Below are positions 9,237-18,332 of a DNA stretch of 64,000 nt, in pieces. How positions within the stretch are numbered: the stretch's first letter is position 1; every line of letters begins with the position of its first letter. The notes below the pieces were generated by a model. The model was not told the DNA's origin. It saw only the letters and a program-made list of their open reading frames with translations, and searched no databases. The DNA is from Microbacterium psychrotolerans (GTDB lineage Bacteria; Actinomycetota; Actinomycetes; Actinomycetales; Microbacteriaceae): positions 186,001 through 250,000 of the forward strand of contig NZ_JAVFWO010000004.1 of the NCBI RefSeq assembly GCF_031085295.1. Direction: 5' to 3'. The translations under genes and the position numbers were made by a program.

Positions 9237-10232
9237 GTGAGCACCACAGCGACCAGAGTCATCGTGACCGGTGAGAAGTCATCGCGTCGTTCCCTGTTCC
9301 GCCGGTCCCGTCCGGAGCAGGTGGATCGTCCGGGCATGCGCAAGCGTGCCGTGAAGGAGACGGCCGCCGGTTACGGGTTCCTGGTGCCGTGGCTGGTGGG
9401 GTTCTTCGGCCTGACGCTGATCCCGATGGCGTACTCGCTGTACCTGTCGTTCACGAGCTACAACATCTTCAGTCCGCCGAAGTGGATCGGCTTCGACAAC
9501 TACATCCGGATGTTCACCAGCGACCCGGCGTTCATCCAGTCGGCGCAGATCACGCTGATCTACGTGGTGGTCGGCACTCCGATCACCCTCGCCGCGGCTC
9601 TCGCGGTGGCGATGCTGCTGAACTACCGCGACCGTGGCGCCGGGTTCTTCCGGTCCGCGTTCTACGCACCGTCGCTGATCGGCGGGTCCGTGTCGGTGGC
9701 CATCGTGTGGCGGGCGATGTTCGCCAGCGACGGCCCGGTCGACAACGGCCTGTCCTCGATCGGCATCGATCTGGGCGGCTGGATCGGAAACCCCGCGCTG
9801 GTGCTGCCCGCGATGATCCTCCTCGCGATCTGGCAGTTCGGCGCCACCATGGTCATCTTCCTCGCCGGCCTCAAGCAGATCCCCAAGGAGCTGTACGAGG
9901 CAGCCGAGATGGACGGCGCCGGCGCCTGGCACCGGTTCCGCGCCGTGACGCTGCCCATGCTGTCCCCGGTGATCTTCTTCAACCTGCTGCTCGGCCTGAT
10001 CGGCGCGTTCCAGGTCTTCGCGTCCGCCTACATCATCAGCAACGGCACCGGCGGCCCCGCCGGCATGACGAACTTCATCACCCTGTATCTCTACAAGCGC
10101 GGCTTCAGCGACGGCCAGATGGGCTACGCGGCCGCCATCGCCTGGGTGCTGCTGATCGTCGTCGCCGTCATCGCCTTCATCCTCTTCCGCACCCAGCGAA
10201 GCTGGGTCCACTACGCCGGAGACAACCGATGA
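9237..10232 (+). CDS. Sugar ABC transporter permease (MalF-like)
   Basis: Membrane component of the CUT1 importer, 331 residues with six predicted helices. A basic N-terminal tail comes first, then GFLVPWLVGFFGLTLIPMAYSLYLSF. The EAA loop is YEAAEMDGAGAWHRFRAV. The start is a GTG at 9237 preceded by CGGAG (9226-9230). The stop overlaps the next permease start in an ATGA, showing translational coupling. It pairs with 10229-11152. Confidence 0.95.
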   Translation: MSTTATRVIVTGEKSSRRSLFRRSRPEQVDRPGMRKRAVKETAAGYGFLVPWLVGFFGLTLIPMAYSLYLSFTSYNIFSPPKWIGFDNYIRMFTSDPAFIQSAQITLIYVVVGTPITLAAALAVAMLLNYRDRGAGFFRSAFYAPSLIGGSVSVAIVWRAMFASDGPVDNGLSSIGIDLGGWIGNPALVLPAMILLAIWQFGATMVIFLAGLKQIPKELYEAAEMDGAGAWHRFRAVTLPMLSPVIFFNLLLGLIGAFQVFASAYIISNGTGGPAGMTNFITLYLYKRGFSDGQMGYAAAIAWVLLIVVAVIAFILFRTQRSWVHYAGDNR

Positions 10233-11152
10233 GCACCACAAGTTTCGGCGAACCCGCCATCGCCACCCTCGAGAACCAGGTCGACGCCACCCCCCGCGCC
10301 CCGCGACGCAAGGTCAAGCGCAAGACCTGGCAGACCGTGATCTGGTTCATCGTGCTCATCGCGGTCACCGCGGTCGTGCTCTACCCGCTGGTCTGGCTGC
10401 TGTTCGCCACGTTCAAGCCCAACAGCGAGTTCGGCTCGAACATGGGCCTCATCCCGAACGCGCCCACCATCGACAACTACACGAAGGTGTTCGAGGGCAT
10501 CGCCGGGGTGCCGATGTGGCGGTTCTTCCTGAACTCGTTCATCATCGCCGCCGGCTCCGTGATCGGCGTGCTGCTGTCGTCGTCGCTGGCCGCGTACGCG
10601 TTCGCCCGCATCCAGTTCAAGGGTCTCAGCGTGCTGTTCGCCGCGATGATCGGCACGCTGCTGCTGCCGTTCCACGTCGTGATCATCCCGCAGTACATCA
10701 TCTTCAACCGGCTCGACATGATCGACACCTTCTGGCCGCTGCTGCTGCCGAAGTTCCTTGCCACCGAGGCGTTCTTCGTGTTCCTGCTCGTGCAGTTCAT
10801 CCGCCAGATGCCCCGCGACATGGACGAGGCGGCGCGCATCGACGGCGCCGGCCACATGCGCATCTTCTGGTCGATCATCCTGCCGCTGATCAAGCCTGCC
10901 CTGATCACCTGCTCGATCTTCGCGTTCATCTGGGCCTGGAACGACTTCCTCGGCCCCCTGCTGTACCTGACCAGCCCCGAGAACTACCCGCTGCCGATCG
11001 CGCTGCGCCTCTACAACGACCAGACCTCGGTCAGTGACTACGGCGCCACCGTCACCGCGTCGTTCATCGCCCTCATCCCCGTCCTCCTCTTCTTCTTGGT
11101 GTTCCAGCGCTTCCTCGTGGACGGCGTCGCCACCCAGGGCCTCAAGGGCTGA
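10229..11152 (+). CDS. Carbohydrate ABC transporter permease (MalG-like)
   Basis: Second permease, 307 residues. The ATG at 10229 overlaps the stop of the preceding gene by 4 bases. A basic N-terminus (PRRKVKRKTW) leads into six membrane helices. The EAA loop reads DEAARIDGAGHMRIFWSI, and the end (QRFLVDGVATQGLKG) is the typical MalG-type C-terminus. With 9237-10232 it forms the translocation pore used by one or both linked binding proteins. Confidence 0.95.
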   Translation: MSTTSFGEPAIATLENQVDATPRAPRRKVKRKTWQTVIWFIVLIAVTAVVLYPLVWLLFATFKPNSEFGSNMGLIPNAPTIDNYTKVFEGIAGVPMWRFFLNSFIIAAGSVIGVLLSSSLAAYAFARIQFKGLSVLFAAMIGTLLLPFHVVIIPQYIIFNRLDMIDTFWPLLLPKFLATEAFFVFLLVQFIRQMPRDMDEAARIDGAGHMRIFWSIILPLIKPALITCSIFAFIWAWNDFLGPLLYLTSPENYPLPIALRLYNDQTSVSDYGATVTASFIALIPVLLFFLVFQRFLVDGVATQGLKG

Positions 11153-11175
11153 CGGATCCCGGAAAGAGACAGCAC

Positions 11176-11823
11176 ATGAACCGCCGAGAACTCCGCGCCG
11201 CGCGCCGGGCCGACGCCTCCGGCAGCGGCCCGACGCTCGAGGAGCGCGAGCCCGCCCGCTTCCCGGGTGCGAAGGGCGCCTTCGCGCTGTTCGGCGAGGT
11301 GCTGCTCACCGGCCTGCTGGTGACCGTCGCCGGGATCCTCGTCGTCACGCTCCCCGCAGCACTGGCCGCCGGCATCCGACACCTGCGCCGGTATGTGAAC
11401 GCCGAGCAGTCGCACGTGCGGACGTTCTGGCAGGACTGGCGTGCCGCGCTCCCGGGCGGACTGGTCGTCGGCATCGCCGCCATCGCGCTGACGCTCCTGC
11501 TGCTGCTCGACATCGACCTGGCGAACTCGGGCGCGCTGCCCGGCGGTCCGCTCATCTCGATCGTCGGATGGCTGGGGCTGGTGGCCGGGGCGGTCGCACT
11601 GCTCGGGGCCGCGGGCGCCTGGACGCCCGAGCACGGCTGGCGCGGCGCGGTCCGCGGCATCCCGTCCGCGCTCGCGGCCGATCCCGTCGGCGCCCTGTAC
11701 CTCGCCGCTGCAGCCGTGCTCGTCGGCGTGATGACGTGGATGCTCGCCCCGCTCATCGTCGCCGGACTCGGCTGCGCCGCCTTCGCGGTCGTCGCCGTCC
11801 CGGCGCGCCGCGGCCGTCGCTGA
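11176..11823 (+). CDS. YesL-like (DUF624-type) membrane protein
   Basis: A 215-residue protein with about four hydrophobic segments: near residues 36-62, 95-115, 122-150 and 173-205. Genes of the YesL/DUF624 family are often found beside CUT1 sugar permeases; their function is not established. Here it lies between the permease pair and the GH42 enzyme, 23 bases after the permease, with a short GGAAAGAGA-type ribosome-binding region. The family call rests on membrane pattern, size and context rather than on a strong motif, so a generic membrane protein is possible. Confidence 0.6.
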   Translation: MNRRELRAARRADASGSGPTLEEREPARFPGAKGAFALFGEVLLTGLLVTVAGILVVTLPAALAAGIRHLRRYVNAEQSHVRTFWQDWRAALPGGLVVGIAAIALTLLLLLDIDLANSGALPGGPLISIVGWLGLVAGAVALLGAAGAWTPEHGWRGAVRGIPSALAADPVGALYLAAAAVLVGVMTWMLAPLIVAGLGCAAFAVVAVPARRGRR

Positions 11824-11870
11824 CACGGCCTCCGAACCCCGCTGCAAGACCGAGACAGGAGCTGCTCGAC

Positions 11871-14009
11871 GTGCTGTACGGCGCCGATTACAACCCCGAC
11901 CAGTGGCCCGAAGAGGTGTGGGACGACGATGTGCGCCTCATGCAGGAGGCCGGCGTGAACATCGTCAGCCTCGGCATCTTCGCGTGGTCGCGCATCCAGC
12001 CCGCCGAGGACGTGTGGGACTTCGCCTGGCTCGACACCGTCATCGAGAAGCTGCACGCGGGCGGGATCGCGGTGAACCTCGCGACCGCCACCGCCTCTCC
12101 CCCGCCCTGGGTGAGCGCCACGTACCCCGAGACCCTTCCCGCCGACGAGTCCGGCGCCTCGTACTGGCCGGGAAGCCGCCAGCATTTCGCCCCGTCGTCG
12201 CCGACGTACCGGCGTCTCGCGGGTGAGCTGGTGCGACGCCTGGGCGAGCGCTACGCGCACCACCCCGCCGTCGTGATGTGGCACGTGGGCAACGAGTTCG
12301 GCTGCCACCTCTGGATGGACTTCTCGGATGCCGCGCGCGACGCGTACCGCGTGTGGCTTCGCGACCGGTACGAGACGATCGACGCGCTGAACGCGGCCTG
12401 GGGAACGAGCTTCTGGTCGCAGCGCTACGGCGCCTTCGACGAGATCTTCCCGCCGCGTCTCGCCCCCTACAGCCACAACCCGTCGTCGATGCTCGACTGG
12501 CGGCGCTTCACCAGCGACATGCTGCTCGAGTGCTACCTCATGGAGCGCGAGATCCTGCAGCGCGCCGGCGCCACGCAGCCGATCACCACGAACTTCATGG
12601 GCCCGTTCAAGCCGGCGGACTACCGCAAGTGGGCGCCGTTCATGGACGTCATCGCCGACGATTGCTACCCCGACCCCGCGAACCCGAACCGCGTGCGCGA
12701 CGCCGCGTTCCAGCGCGACCTCATCCGCTCGCTGAAGCCGGGTGTGCCGTGGCTGCTGTGGGAGCAGGCGACGGATGCCGTGAACTGGCGTCCTGCCAAC
12801 CCGGGCAAGCGCCCCGGCGCCCTGATGGCCGAGACCGCGCAGTCCGTCGCGCGGGGTGCCGACGGCATCATGTTCTTCCAGTGGCGCCAGTCCCGCGCGG
12901 GCAGCGAGAAGTTCCACTCGGCGATGCTGCCCCACGCCGGCACCCAGACCCGCACGTGGGACGCCGTGACCGAGCTGGGCGCGCGCCTGGCCGCGCTGCC
13001 GGAGCTTCCCGCGCCCGGCCGCGACGCGCAGGTCGCACTGGTCTTCGACTGGGAGAACTGGTGGGCGGTCGAGGAGCGCGACCACCCGACCGAGGTCGAC
13101 TACCTGGCGCTCGTGCTGGAGTGGTACGGCGCGTTCCACGCCCGCAACATCCAGGTCGACATCGTCGGCCCCGAAGAGGTCGGTGACGCCTATCGACTGG
13201 TGGTCGCCCCCGCCCTGTACCTCCTCCGCGATGAGGGCGCAGCCGCGCTCGCGCGCTTCGTCCACGACGGCGGGACTCTGCTCACCGGTCCCTTCACCGA
13301 CATCGTCGACCAGCACGACCAGTTCCGCGACGGCGGATTCCTGACGCAGCTGGGGCCCGTGCTCGGCCTGCGGTTCGAGGACTTCGGCGCGCTCGCGGGA
13401 TCCGCGGCGAGCGCCGGCGGCGTGGGCGCCCTCAGCACCGACGCCGTCCGCGCCGCGCGCACCGCCGCCGCGGCGGGCACCGTGACGTTCGGCCTCGACG
13501 GCGCGGAGCAGCGCGGCCGCCTGGTCGCCGAGGCCGTCCACGCGGCCGGAGCGGACGTCGTCGCTTCGTTCGCGTCGGGTCTGCGGGCGGGATCGCCCGC
13601 TCTCACGCGCCACCGCTACGGATCCGGCGAGGCCTGGTACGTCGCGACCGTGCCGGCGGGTGAGCGGCCGGTGGGTAACGGCCCTTCCGCCGGCGGCGGT
13701 GCGAGCGGCGTGGCCGACGCGCTCGGCGCCGTCGTGGCGACCGTGGTCGCGGCATCCGGTGTCCGTCCCGTGGTCGAGGGACTGCCCGCAGGCGTCGAGG
13801 CGGCACGCCGCGGCGACCTCGTCACCCTGATCAACCACGGCGACGCCCGGGTCGAGATCGCGATCGACGGAACGGATGCCGAGACCGGCGTCGCCGTCGA
13901 CCGTGTGGTGCTCGACGCGCAGGGCGTCGCCTTCATCACCGCACCGGTCATCCCCGGCGCGGGCCCCGCCCCCGCGTCCGCCGCGCGTGATGCCCTGAGC
14001 CTCTCCTGA
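11871..14009 (+). CDS. Beta-galactosidase, glycoside hydrolase family 42
   Basis: Cytoplasmic exo-beta-galactosidase of 712 residues, the usual size for GH42. It opens with YGADYNPDQWPEEVW, a family hallmark. The acid/base is Glu142 in HVGNEFGCH and the nucleophile is Glu298 in LLWEQATDAVNW. The TIM barrel (about 1-380) is followed by a trimerisation domain and a small beta domain. The GTG at 11871 is chosen because AGGAG (11857-11861) precedes it and the protein then starts exactly at the family's N-terminus. There is no signal peptide. The enzyme would release galactose from oligosaccharides imported by the flanking transporter. Confidence 0.95.
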   Translation: MLYGADYNPDQWPEEVWDDDVRLMQEAGVNIVSLGIFAWSRIQPAEDVWDFAWLDTVIEKLHAGGIAVNLATATASPPPWVSATYPETLPADESGASYWPGSRQHFAPSSPTYRRLAGELVRRLGERYAHHPAVVMWHVGNEFGCHLWMDFSDAARDAYRVWLRDRYETIDALNAAWGTSFWSQRYGAFDEIFPPRLAPYSHNPSSMLDWRRFTSDMLLECYLMEREILQRAGATQPITTNFMGPFKPADYRKWAPFMDVIADDCYPDPANPNRVRDAAFQRDLIRSLKPGVPWLLWEQATDAVNWRPANPGKRPGALMAETAQSVARGADGIMFFQWRQSRAGSEKFHSAMLPHAGTQTRTWDAVTELGARLAALPELPAPGRDAQVALVFDWENWWAVEERDHPTEVDYLALVLEWYGAFHARNIQVDIVGPEEVGDAYRLVVAPALYLLRDEGAAALARFVHDGGTLLTGPFTDIVDQHDQFRDGGFLTQLGPVLGLRFEDFGALAGSAASAGGVGALSTDAVRAARTAAAAGTVTFGLDGAEQRGRLVAEAVHAAGADVVASFASGLRAGSPALTRHRYGSGEAWYVATVPAGERPVGNGPSAGGGASGVADALGAVVATVVAASGVRPVVEGLPAGVEAARRGDLVTLINHGDARVEIAIDGTDAETGVAVDRVVLDAQGVAFITAPVIPGAGPAPASAARDALSLS

Positions 14010-14040
14010 CCCCAACCCGATCAACGACTGGAGCACCCTG

Positions 14041-15324
14041 ATGCCCGCACCTCGCACCCTGTTCGCGGCAGCCGCCCTGACCGCAGGCGCCGCACTCGTC
14101 CTCGCCGGCTGCGCCGGCGGCGAGCCGGATGAGGCCGCCGCCTTCGACCCCGACGAGAAGGTCACCCTGGACTTCGCGTTCTGGGGCAACGACGACCGCG
14201 CCACCCGTTACAACGACCTGATCGCGGCGTTCAACGAGGAGTACCCGAACATCACGATCAACACCTCGTTCACCGACTTCCCGAGCTTCTGGGAGAAGCG
14301 GCAGACCGAGGCCGCGGGCGGCGGACTGCCCGACGTGTTCCAGTTCTCCGACAGCTACCTTCGTCAGTACGCCGAGTCGGGCAACCTGCTCGACCTCGGC
14401 GAGGTGTCGGACTACATCGACACGACCACGTTCGACGACTCGCTGCTCGGCACGGGCGCGCTCGACGGCGTGCAGTACTCGCTTCCGACCGGCTACAGCC
14501 TGTGGGCGAACTTCGTCAACGACGACCTCGTCGCGCAGGCGGGCGTCGAGGCACCCGAGGCCGGCACCAGCTTCGTCGACTTCGACGACTGGATGGCCGA
14601 CGTCACGGACGCCACGGGCGGCGCGGTCTACGGCGGCACCGACTACACGCAGCGCATCCAGGTGTTCGAGCTCGCGCTCCGCGCCAACGGCGGCAACCTG
14701 TACACCGAGGACGGCGAGCTGGGCTTCACCGAGGACGAGCTGCGCGACTTCTGGGAGTCGGGCGCCGAGATCCGCGACGGCGTCACCGTGCCGCAGCAGA
14801 AGCTCGAGGAGCTCTCCCCCAAGTCGGGCTTCGGCGCCGGCATCACGGCGAGCGAGATGAGCTGGAGCAACTTCCTCGGCGGTTACCTCGCCGACTCGGG
14901 CGCCTCGTCGATCTCGATCGTCGCTCCGCCCACCGCTGAGGAGGGCTCGAAGGACCTCTACCGTCAGGCCGGTCTGCAGGTGGCGATCGCGAAGAACACC
15001 GAGCACCCCGAGGCCGCGGCGCTCTTCCTCGACTTCGTGGTGAACAGCCCCGAGGCCGGCGAGATCTTCGGCACCACGCTCGGCTTCCCGGCGTCGTCGT
15101 CGAAGCTCGAGGGCACGACCCTCGAGGGCGCCGACAAGCAGGTCGCCGACTACATCGAATCCGCCGCCGACCGCATCGGCGACGCCCCGCCCGTGCCGGT
15201 CGTCGGATACGGCTCGCTCGAGCAGACCTTCTGGGACCTCGGCAAGTCGATCGGCCTCGGCGCCCTCTCGGTCGACGACGCCGTGACGCAGTTCTTCTCC
15301 GAGGCGGACGCCATCCTCGGCTGA
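14041..15324 (+). CDS. Sugar ABC transporter solute-binding lipoprotein (copy 2)
   Basis: Last gene of the GH42 operon, 427 residues. The signal peptide ends in LAGC with Cys24. The mature sequence parallels copy 1 closely: LDFAFWGNDDRATRYN, AFNEEYPNITI and FWEKRQTEAAGG recur at the same places, and the C-terminal halves also match (VNSPEAGEIFGT). No second permease pair follows it, so both lipoproteins probably feed the same permeases (9237-11152). Differences lie in the middle of the protein (DSYLRQYAESG versus YSYLRQYSENN onward), where ligand contacts are expected. Confidence 0.93.
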   Translation: MPAPRTLFAAAALTAGAALVLAGCAGGEPDEAAAFDPDEKVTLDFAFWGNDDRATRYNDLIAAFNEEYPNITINTSFTDFPSFWEKRQTEAAGGGLPDVFQFSDSYLRQYAESGNLLDLGEVSDYIDTTTFDDSLLGTGALDGVQYSLPTGYSLWANFVNDDLVAQAGVEAPEAGTSFVDFDDWMADVTDATGGAVYGGTDYTQRIQVFELALRANGGNLYTEDGELGFTEDELRDFWESGAEIRDGVTVPQQKLEELSPKSGFGAGITASEMSWSNFLGGYLADSGASSISIVAPPTAEEGSKDLYRQAGLQVAIAKNTEHPEAAALFLDFVVNSPEAGEIFGTTLGFPASSSKLEGTTLEGADKQVADYIESAADRIGDAPPVPVVGYGSLEQTFWDLGKSIGLGALSVDDAVTQFFSEADAILG

Positions 15325-15357
15325 ACTCGTCGAAACCTGGGACCTGTCGAAGGCAGG

Positions 15358-15396
15358 AACACGGATGCCGCGGCCTCGTGCCGCGGCATCCGTGTT
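15358..15396. terminator. Bidirectional terminator-like hairpin between convergent operons
   Basis: A perfect 17-bp stem (15358-15374 with 15380-15396) around a 5-base loop lies between the convergent ends of the binding-protein gene (15324) and the IolG-like gene (15425). The stem contains GGATGCC/GGCATCC. The right arm ends in GTGTTTCGT, a weak T-rich tail; the left arm reads the same on the other strand, so it could serve both operons. Confidence 0.85.
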
Positions 15397-15424
15397 TCGT
15401 CTGCGGGGTCGATGCCCGCGCGGA

Positions 15425-16435
15425 TCAGTCGGTGTGCACGGCCACCGAGACGTGCTCGGTCGCGGACCGCTGCGCCGCGTCGGCCAGGACCAGCGCGGCG
15501 CGGCCGTCCTCGAAGGTCGGGCTCGTCGAGGCGCCGCCGCGCACCAGGGCGACGAAGGCGTCGAGCTCCGCCGCGTACGCGTCGGCATAGCGCTGCAGGA
15601 AGAAGTCCTCGAACGGCGCTCGCGCGTCCACCCGCTCGGCGGTCGAGAGGCTGACGAGGCTGGTCGAGCGGTTCGCCACCTGCAGCGAGCCCCTCGCGCC
15701 GAAGGCCTCGAGCCGCTGGTCGTAGCCGACCGCGCTGTGGCGCGAGTTGATGACGGTGACGACGGCACCGGAGGCGGCCCGCAGCGTCACGACGGCCGTG
15801 TCGAAGTCGCCGTGCTCGCGCGCGCCGTCATCGAAGGTCGTCGTGCCGACCGCCGTCACCTCGACGATGTCGGGCAGGAAGAACCGGGCCATGTCGAAGT
15901 CGTGGATCGTCATGTCGCGGAAGATGCCGCCCGAGACCCCGATGTAGGCGGCGGGTGGCGCGGCCGGATCACGACTGATGATCGTGAGCTGCTCGAGAGC
16001 CCCGATCTCGCCCGCCGCGACGCGCGCCTGCACCTCGGCGAACGCGGGGTCGAAGCGGCGGTTGAATCCCAGCGCGACGGGTACGCCGGAGGCCGCGACC
16101 TTCGGGCGCAGCGCCTCGACGCGGGCGATGTCGAGGTCGATCGGCTTCTCGCAGAGCACCGGGATGCCGCGATCGACCGCCTGCGCGATCAGGTCGACGT
16201 GGGTCGGGGTCGGCGAGGCGATGAGCACCGCATCCACGTCACCGGCGGCGAACAGCTCGTCAGCGGCATCCGTCACCCGACCGCCGAAGCGCTCGGCCAC
16301 GGCGTGGGCGCCGTCGACCATGGGGTCGGCGACCCAGGAGAGCACGGTGTCAGGACTCGTGGCGATGTTCGCGGCGTGCACCTGGCCGATGCGACCGGTG
16401 CCGATCAGGCCGAAGCGGAGGGGGGCGTCGGTCAC
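15425..16435 (-). CDS. Inositol 2-dehydrogenase-like oxidoreductase (IolG-like, Gfo/Idh/MocA family)
   Basis: NAD-dependent cyclitol dehydrogenase of 336 residues, last gene of the minus operon that begins at 23166. The Rossmann motif is GLIGTGRIGQVHA, the catalytic Lys lies in CEKPID, and the inositol-dehydrogenase signature GGIFRDMTIHDFDMARF carries the Asp/His dyad. This signature fits inositol 2-dehydrogenases better than sugar dehydrogenases. Start: GTG at 16435 with an AAGGA-like site upstream. Next to it are an IolE-like protein and a DeoC/LacD-type aldolase, which supports cyclitol or related-polyol catabolism, but IolB, IolC and IolD are missing from the window. Confidence 0.85.
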   Translation of the reverse strand: MTDAPLRFGLIGTGRIGQVHAANIATSPDTVLSWVADPMVDGAHAVAERFGGRVTDAADELFAAGDVDAVLIASPTPTHVDLIAQAVDRGIPVLCEKPIDLDIARVEALRPKVAASGVPVALGFNRRFDPAFAEVQARVAAGEIGALEQLTIISRDPAAPPAAYIGVSGGIFRDMTIHDFDMARFFLPDIVEVTAVGTTTFDDGAREHGDFDTAVVTLRAASGAVVTVINSRHSAVGYDQRLEAFGARGSLQVANRSTSLVSLSTAERVDARAPFEDFFLQRYADAYAAELDAFVALVRGGASTSPTFEDGRAALVLADAAQRSATEHVSVAVHTD

Positions 16436-16482
16436 GGTGGTGTCCTTGTCGGTGAGGGATCGGTTCGTGCGGGAGTCGGGCG

Positions 16483-17400
16483 TCAGGCCCAGGGCTGCAG
16501 CGCCGCGCGGTTGACACGCTGGTCGTCGCCGCGCGCGGCGCGGAATGCGTCGATGTCGACGTCGGGTGTGTTCAGCACATCCTGCTCGACGACGATCCAG
16601 CCGTCGAAACCGCGTGCGGCCATGGCATCCATCACCCGTGCGAGGTCGAGATCGCCGTGGCCGAAGGCGACGAATGATCCTGACGACCACACCTCGGTCA
16701 TCCCGCCGCCGCCGGCGAGCACGCGTCGCAGCTCGGCGCGATCGACGTCCTTGAGATGCAGGTGGTTGATGCGGTCACCCCAGCGCGACACGGCATCGAC
16801 GGGGTCACCGTCGGCGATGAGCAGGTGACCGGTGTCGAGGGTGAGATCGACGTCGACATGGGCGAGGAAGCGGTCGATCTCGTCGGGCGACTCGACGAAG
16901 GTGCCGGCGTGGTGGTGGAACGTCGGCTCGAAGCCGGCGGCGCGCACGATCGCGCCGGCGCGCTCGGTGTTGGCGAACAGCCGCTCCCATGCGCGGGCGT
17001 CGAGCGCGTCCACCTCGGCCCCGCGCCCGGGATGCGCTCGGCGGGTGAGCGAGCCGTCGTCGGCCAGCGTGGGCAGCGGCAGCCGGCGGGGCCCCGCCTC
17101 GGCGGCATCCGAGAACACGCGCAGAGCCTCGTGCAGCGACGGGAGCGAGGCTTCGAACGCCTCGTCGTCCGACAGCGGCAGCTGCACCCACCCGCCGGCC
17201 AGCTCGAGCCCGAAGTGCGCGAGCCGGGATCGCAGCTCGGCGTCGCGACCGAGGAAGCCGACGGGACCGAGGTCGACACCGCCGTAGCCGGCGTCGGCGA
17301 GCACGGCCAGCATGTCGTCGGCCGCCACGGTGGCCGCGCCCTCGGGCGTCATCTCGAAGACGCCGAAGCTCACCGGCGCACCGGCCACCTCGGCGTTCAT
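16483..17400 (-). CDS. Sugar phosphate isomerase/epimerase family protein, inosose-dehydratase-like (IolE-like)
   Basis: AP-endonuclease-2-fold TIM barrel of 305 residues. Metal-binding positions are visible in FHHHAGTFVES (about 160-170), DTGHLLIADGDPVD, RINHLHLKDV and, near the end, WIVVEQD. The HHHAGT, DTGHL and LHLKDV order is that of inosose dehydratases (IolE), which remove water from the keto-inositol made by IolG. The ATG at 17400 overlaps the stop of the upstream aldolase gene (ATGA). Related proteins act as isomerases or as beta-eliminating lyases on 3-keto sugars, so the reaction is inferred, not proven. Confidence 0.8.
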   Translation of the reverse strand: MNAEVAGAPVSFGVFEMTPEGAATVAADDMLAVLADAGYGGVDLGPVGFLGRDAELRSRLAHFGLELAGGWVQLPLSDDEAFEASLPSLHEALRVFSDAAEAGPRRLPLPTLADDGSLTRRAHPGRGAEVDALDARAWERLFANTERAGAIVRAAGFEPTFHHHAGTFVESPDEIDRFLAHVDVDLTLDTGHLLIADGDPVDAVSRWGDRINHLHLKDVDRAELRRVLAGGGGMTEVWSSGSFVAFGHGDLDLARVMDAMAARGFDGWIVVEQDVLNTPDVDIDAFRAARGDDQRVNRAALQPWA

Positions 17401-18332
17401 CGGGTCTCCTCGGCACTGTGCATGGACGTCTCCATCGGGTCTAGAGGGTGGACGAGGCGGGCGGCGGCGTCGACGGCGCCCGCGACATCTCCGTCGGGCG
17501 GATACAGCAGCGCGCGCCCCGCCGTCAGCCCGCGGACGCCGGGCAGGGCGAGGGCATCCTCCCACGAGGAGAAGGTATCGTCCGGGTCGCCGCCGGAGTC
17601 CCCGCCGAGAAGCAGCGTCGGCAGGGTCGTCGCCTGCATCACGCGTTCCATGTCGGGCACGACCGGCAGCTTCATCCAGGTGTACGCGCTGCTGGCGCCG
17701 AGCCCCGCGGCGATGGCCAGCGAGAGCACGACGGCGTCGGGCGTGAGGTCGTTGACGATGCGTCCGCCCGCCCAGCGGCTGATGAACGGCTCGATCATGA
17801 TGGGCATGCGGGCCTCGGCCGCGGCGGTCACCGCACGCGCGGTCGCCTCCAGCGTGGACGCGGTCGCGGTGTCGGCGAGGTTCACGCGCAGCAGAACCTT
17901 GGCGAAGTCGACACCCGAGCGCACCATCGACGCAACGTCGTAGCCTGTGAAGCGATCGTCCATCTCGAAGCTCGCACCGCGCAGGCCGCCGCGGTTCATC
18001 GAGCCCACGACCACCTTGTCGTCGAGCAGCCCCAACAGCGCGAGGTCGTCGATGATGTCGGGCGTTCCCAGCACGCCGTCGACGCCGGGACGCCCGAGGG
18101 CGATCGCCAGCCGCTCCAGCAGCAGGTACCGGCTCGCCATCGCGTCGTCGCGGCCTCCGACCGACAGGGCGCCGCGCGCGGGGTGATCGGCGGCCACGAT
18201 GAAGAGCCTCCCGTCGCCGCGCACGATGTCGCGGCGACGGCGCGACGACAGTGCCTCCTCGACGGCGTGCGGGCGCTCGGCGCGGAGCGTCCGCAGCGCG
18301 TGGAAGCCGACCGCGTCGACGACGGCGCTCAT
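17397..18332 (-). CDS. DeoC/LacD-type class I aldolase (Cgl0158-like)
   Basis: A 311-residue barrel protein resembling the Cgl0158-like aldolase group found near inositol genes in actinobacteria. Visible segments are LFIVAADHPARGAL near the N-terminus, VVVGSMNRGG, VDFAKVLLRVNLAD and SAYTWMKLPVVPDME; the Lys of TWMKLPV or AKVLLR is a candidate Schiff-base residue. It overlaps both neighbours by ATGA junctions. It would cleave the end product of the IolG/IolE steps, or a phosphorylated form of it. The exact substrate is unknown. Confidence 0.72.
   Translation of the reverse strand: MSAVVDAVGFHALRTLRAERPHAVEEALSSRRRRDIVRGDGRLFIVAADHPARGALSVGGRDDAMASRYLLLERLAIALGRPGVDGVLGTPDIIDDLALLGLLDDKVVVGSMNRGGLRGASFEMDDRFTGYDVASMVRSGVDFAKVLLRVNLADTATASTLEATARAVTAAAEARMPIMIEPFISRWAGGRIVNDLTPDAVVLSLAIAAGLGASSAYTWMKLPVVPDMERVMQATTLPTLLLGGDSGGDPDDTFSSWEDALALPGVRGLTAGRALLYPPDGDVAGAVDAAARLVHPLDPMETSMHSAEETR

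Noticed and set aside
9389..10228. N-terminal extension of the second permease frame
   Set aside because: It overlaps the first permease out of frame; the ATGA junction at 10229 gives the usual permease N-terminus.
11142..14204. Very long open frame (about 1000 codons) on the minus strand opposite the GH42 gene
   Set aside because: It is antisense to a clear GH42 enzyme with both catalytic Glu residues; its translation is Arg/Ala/His-rich without any domain. Long antisense frames are normal at this GC content.
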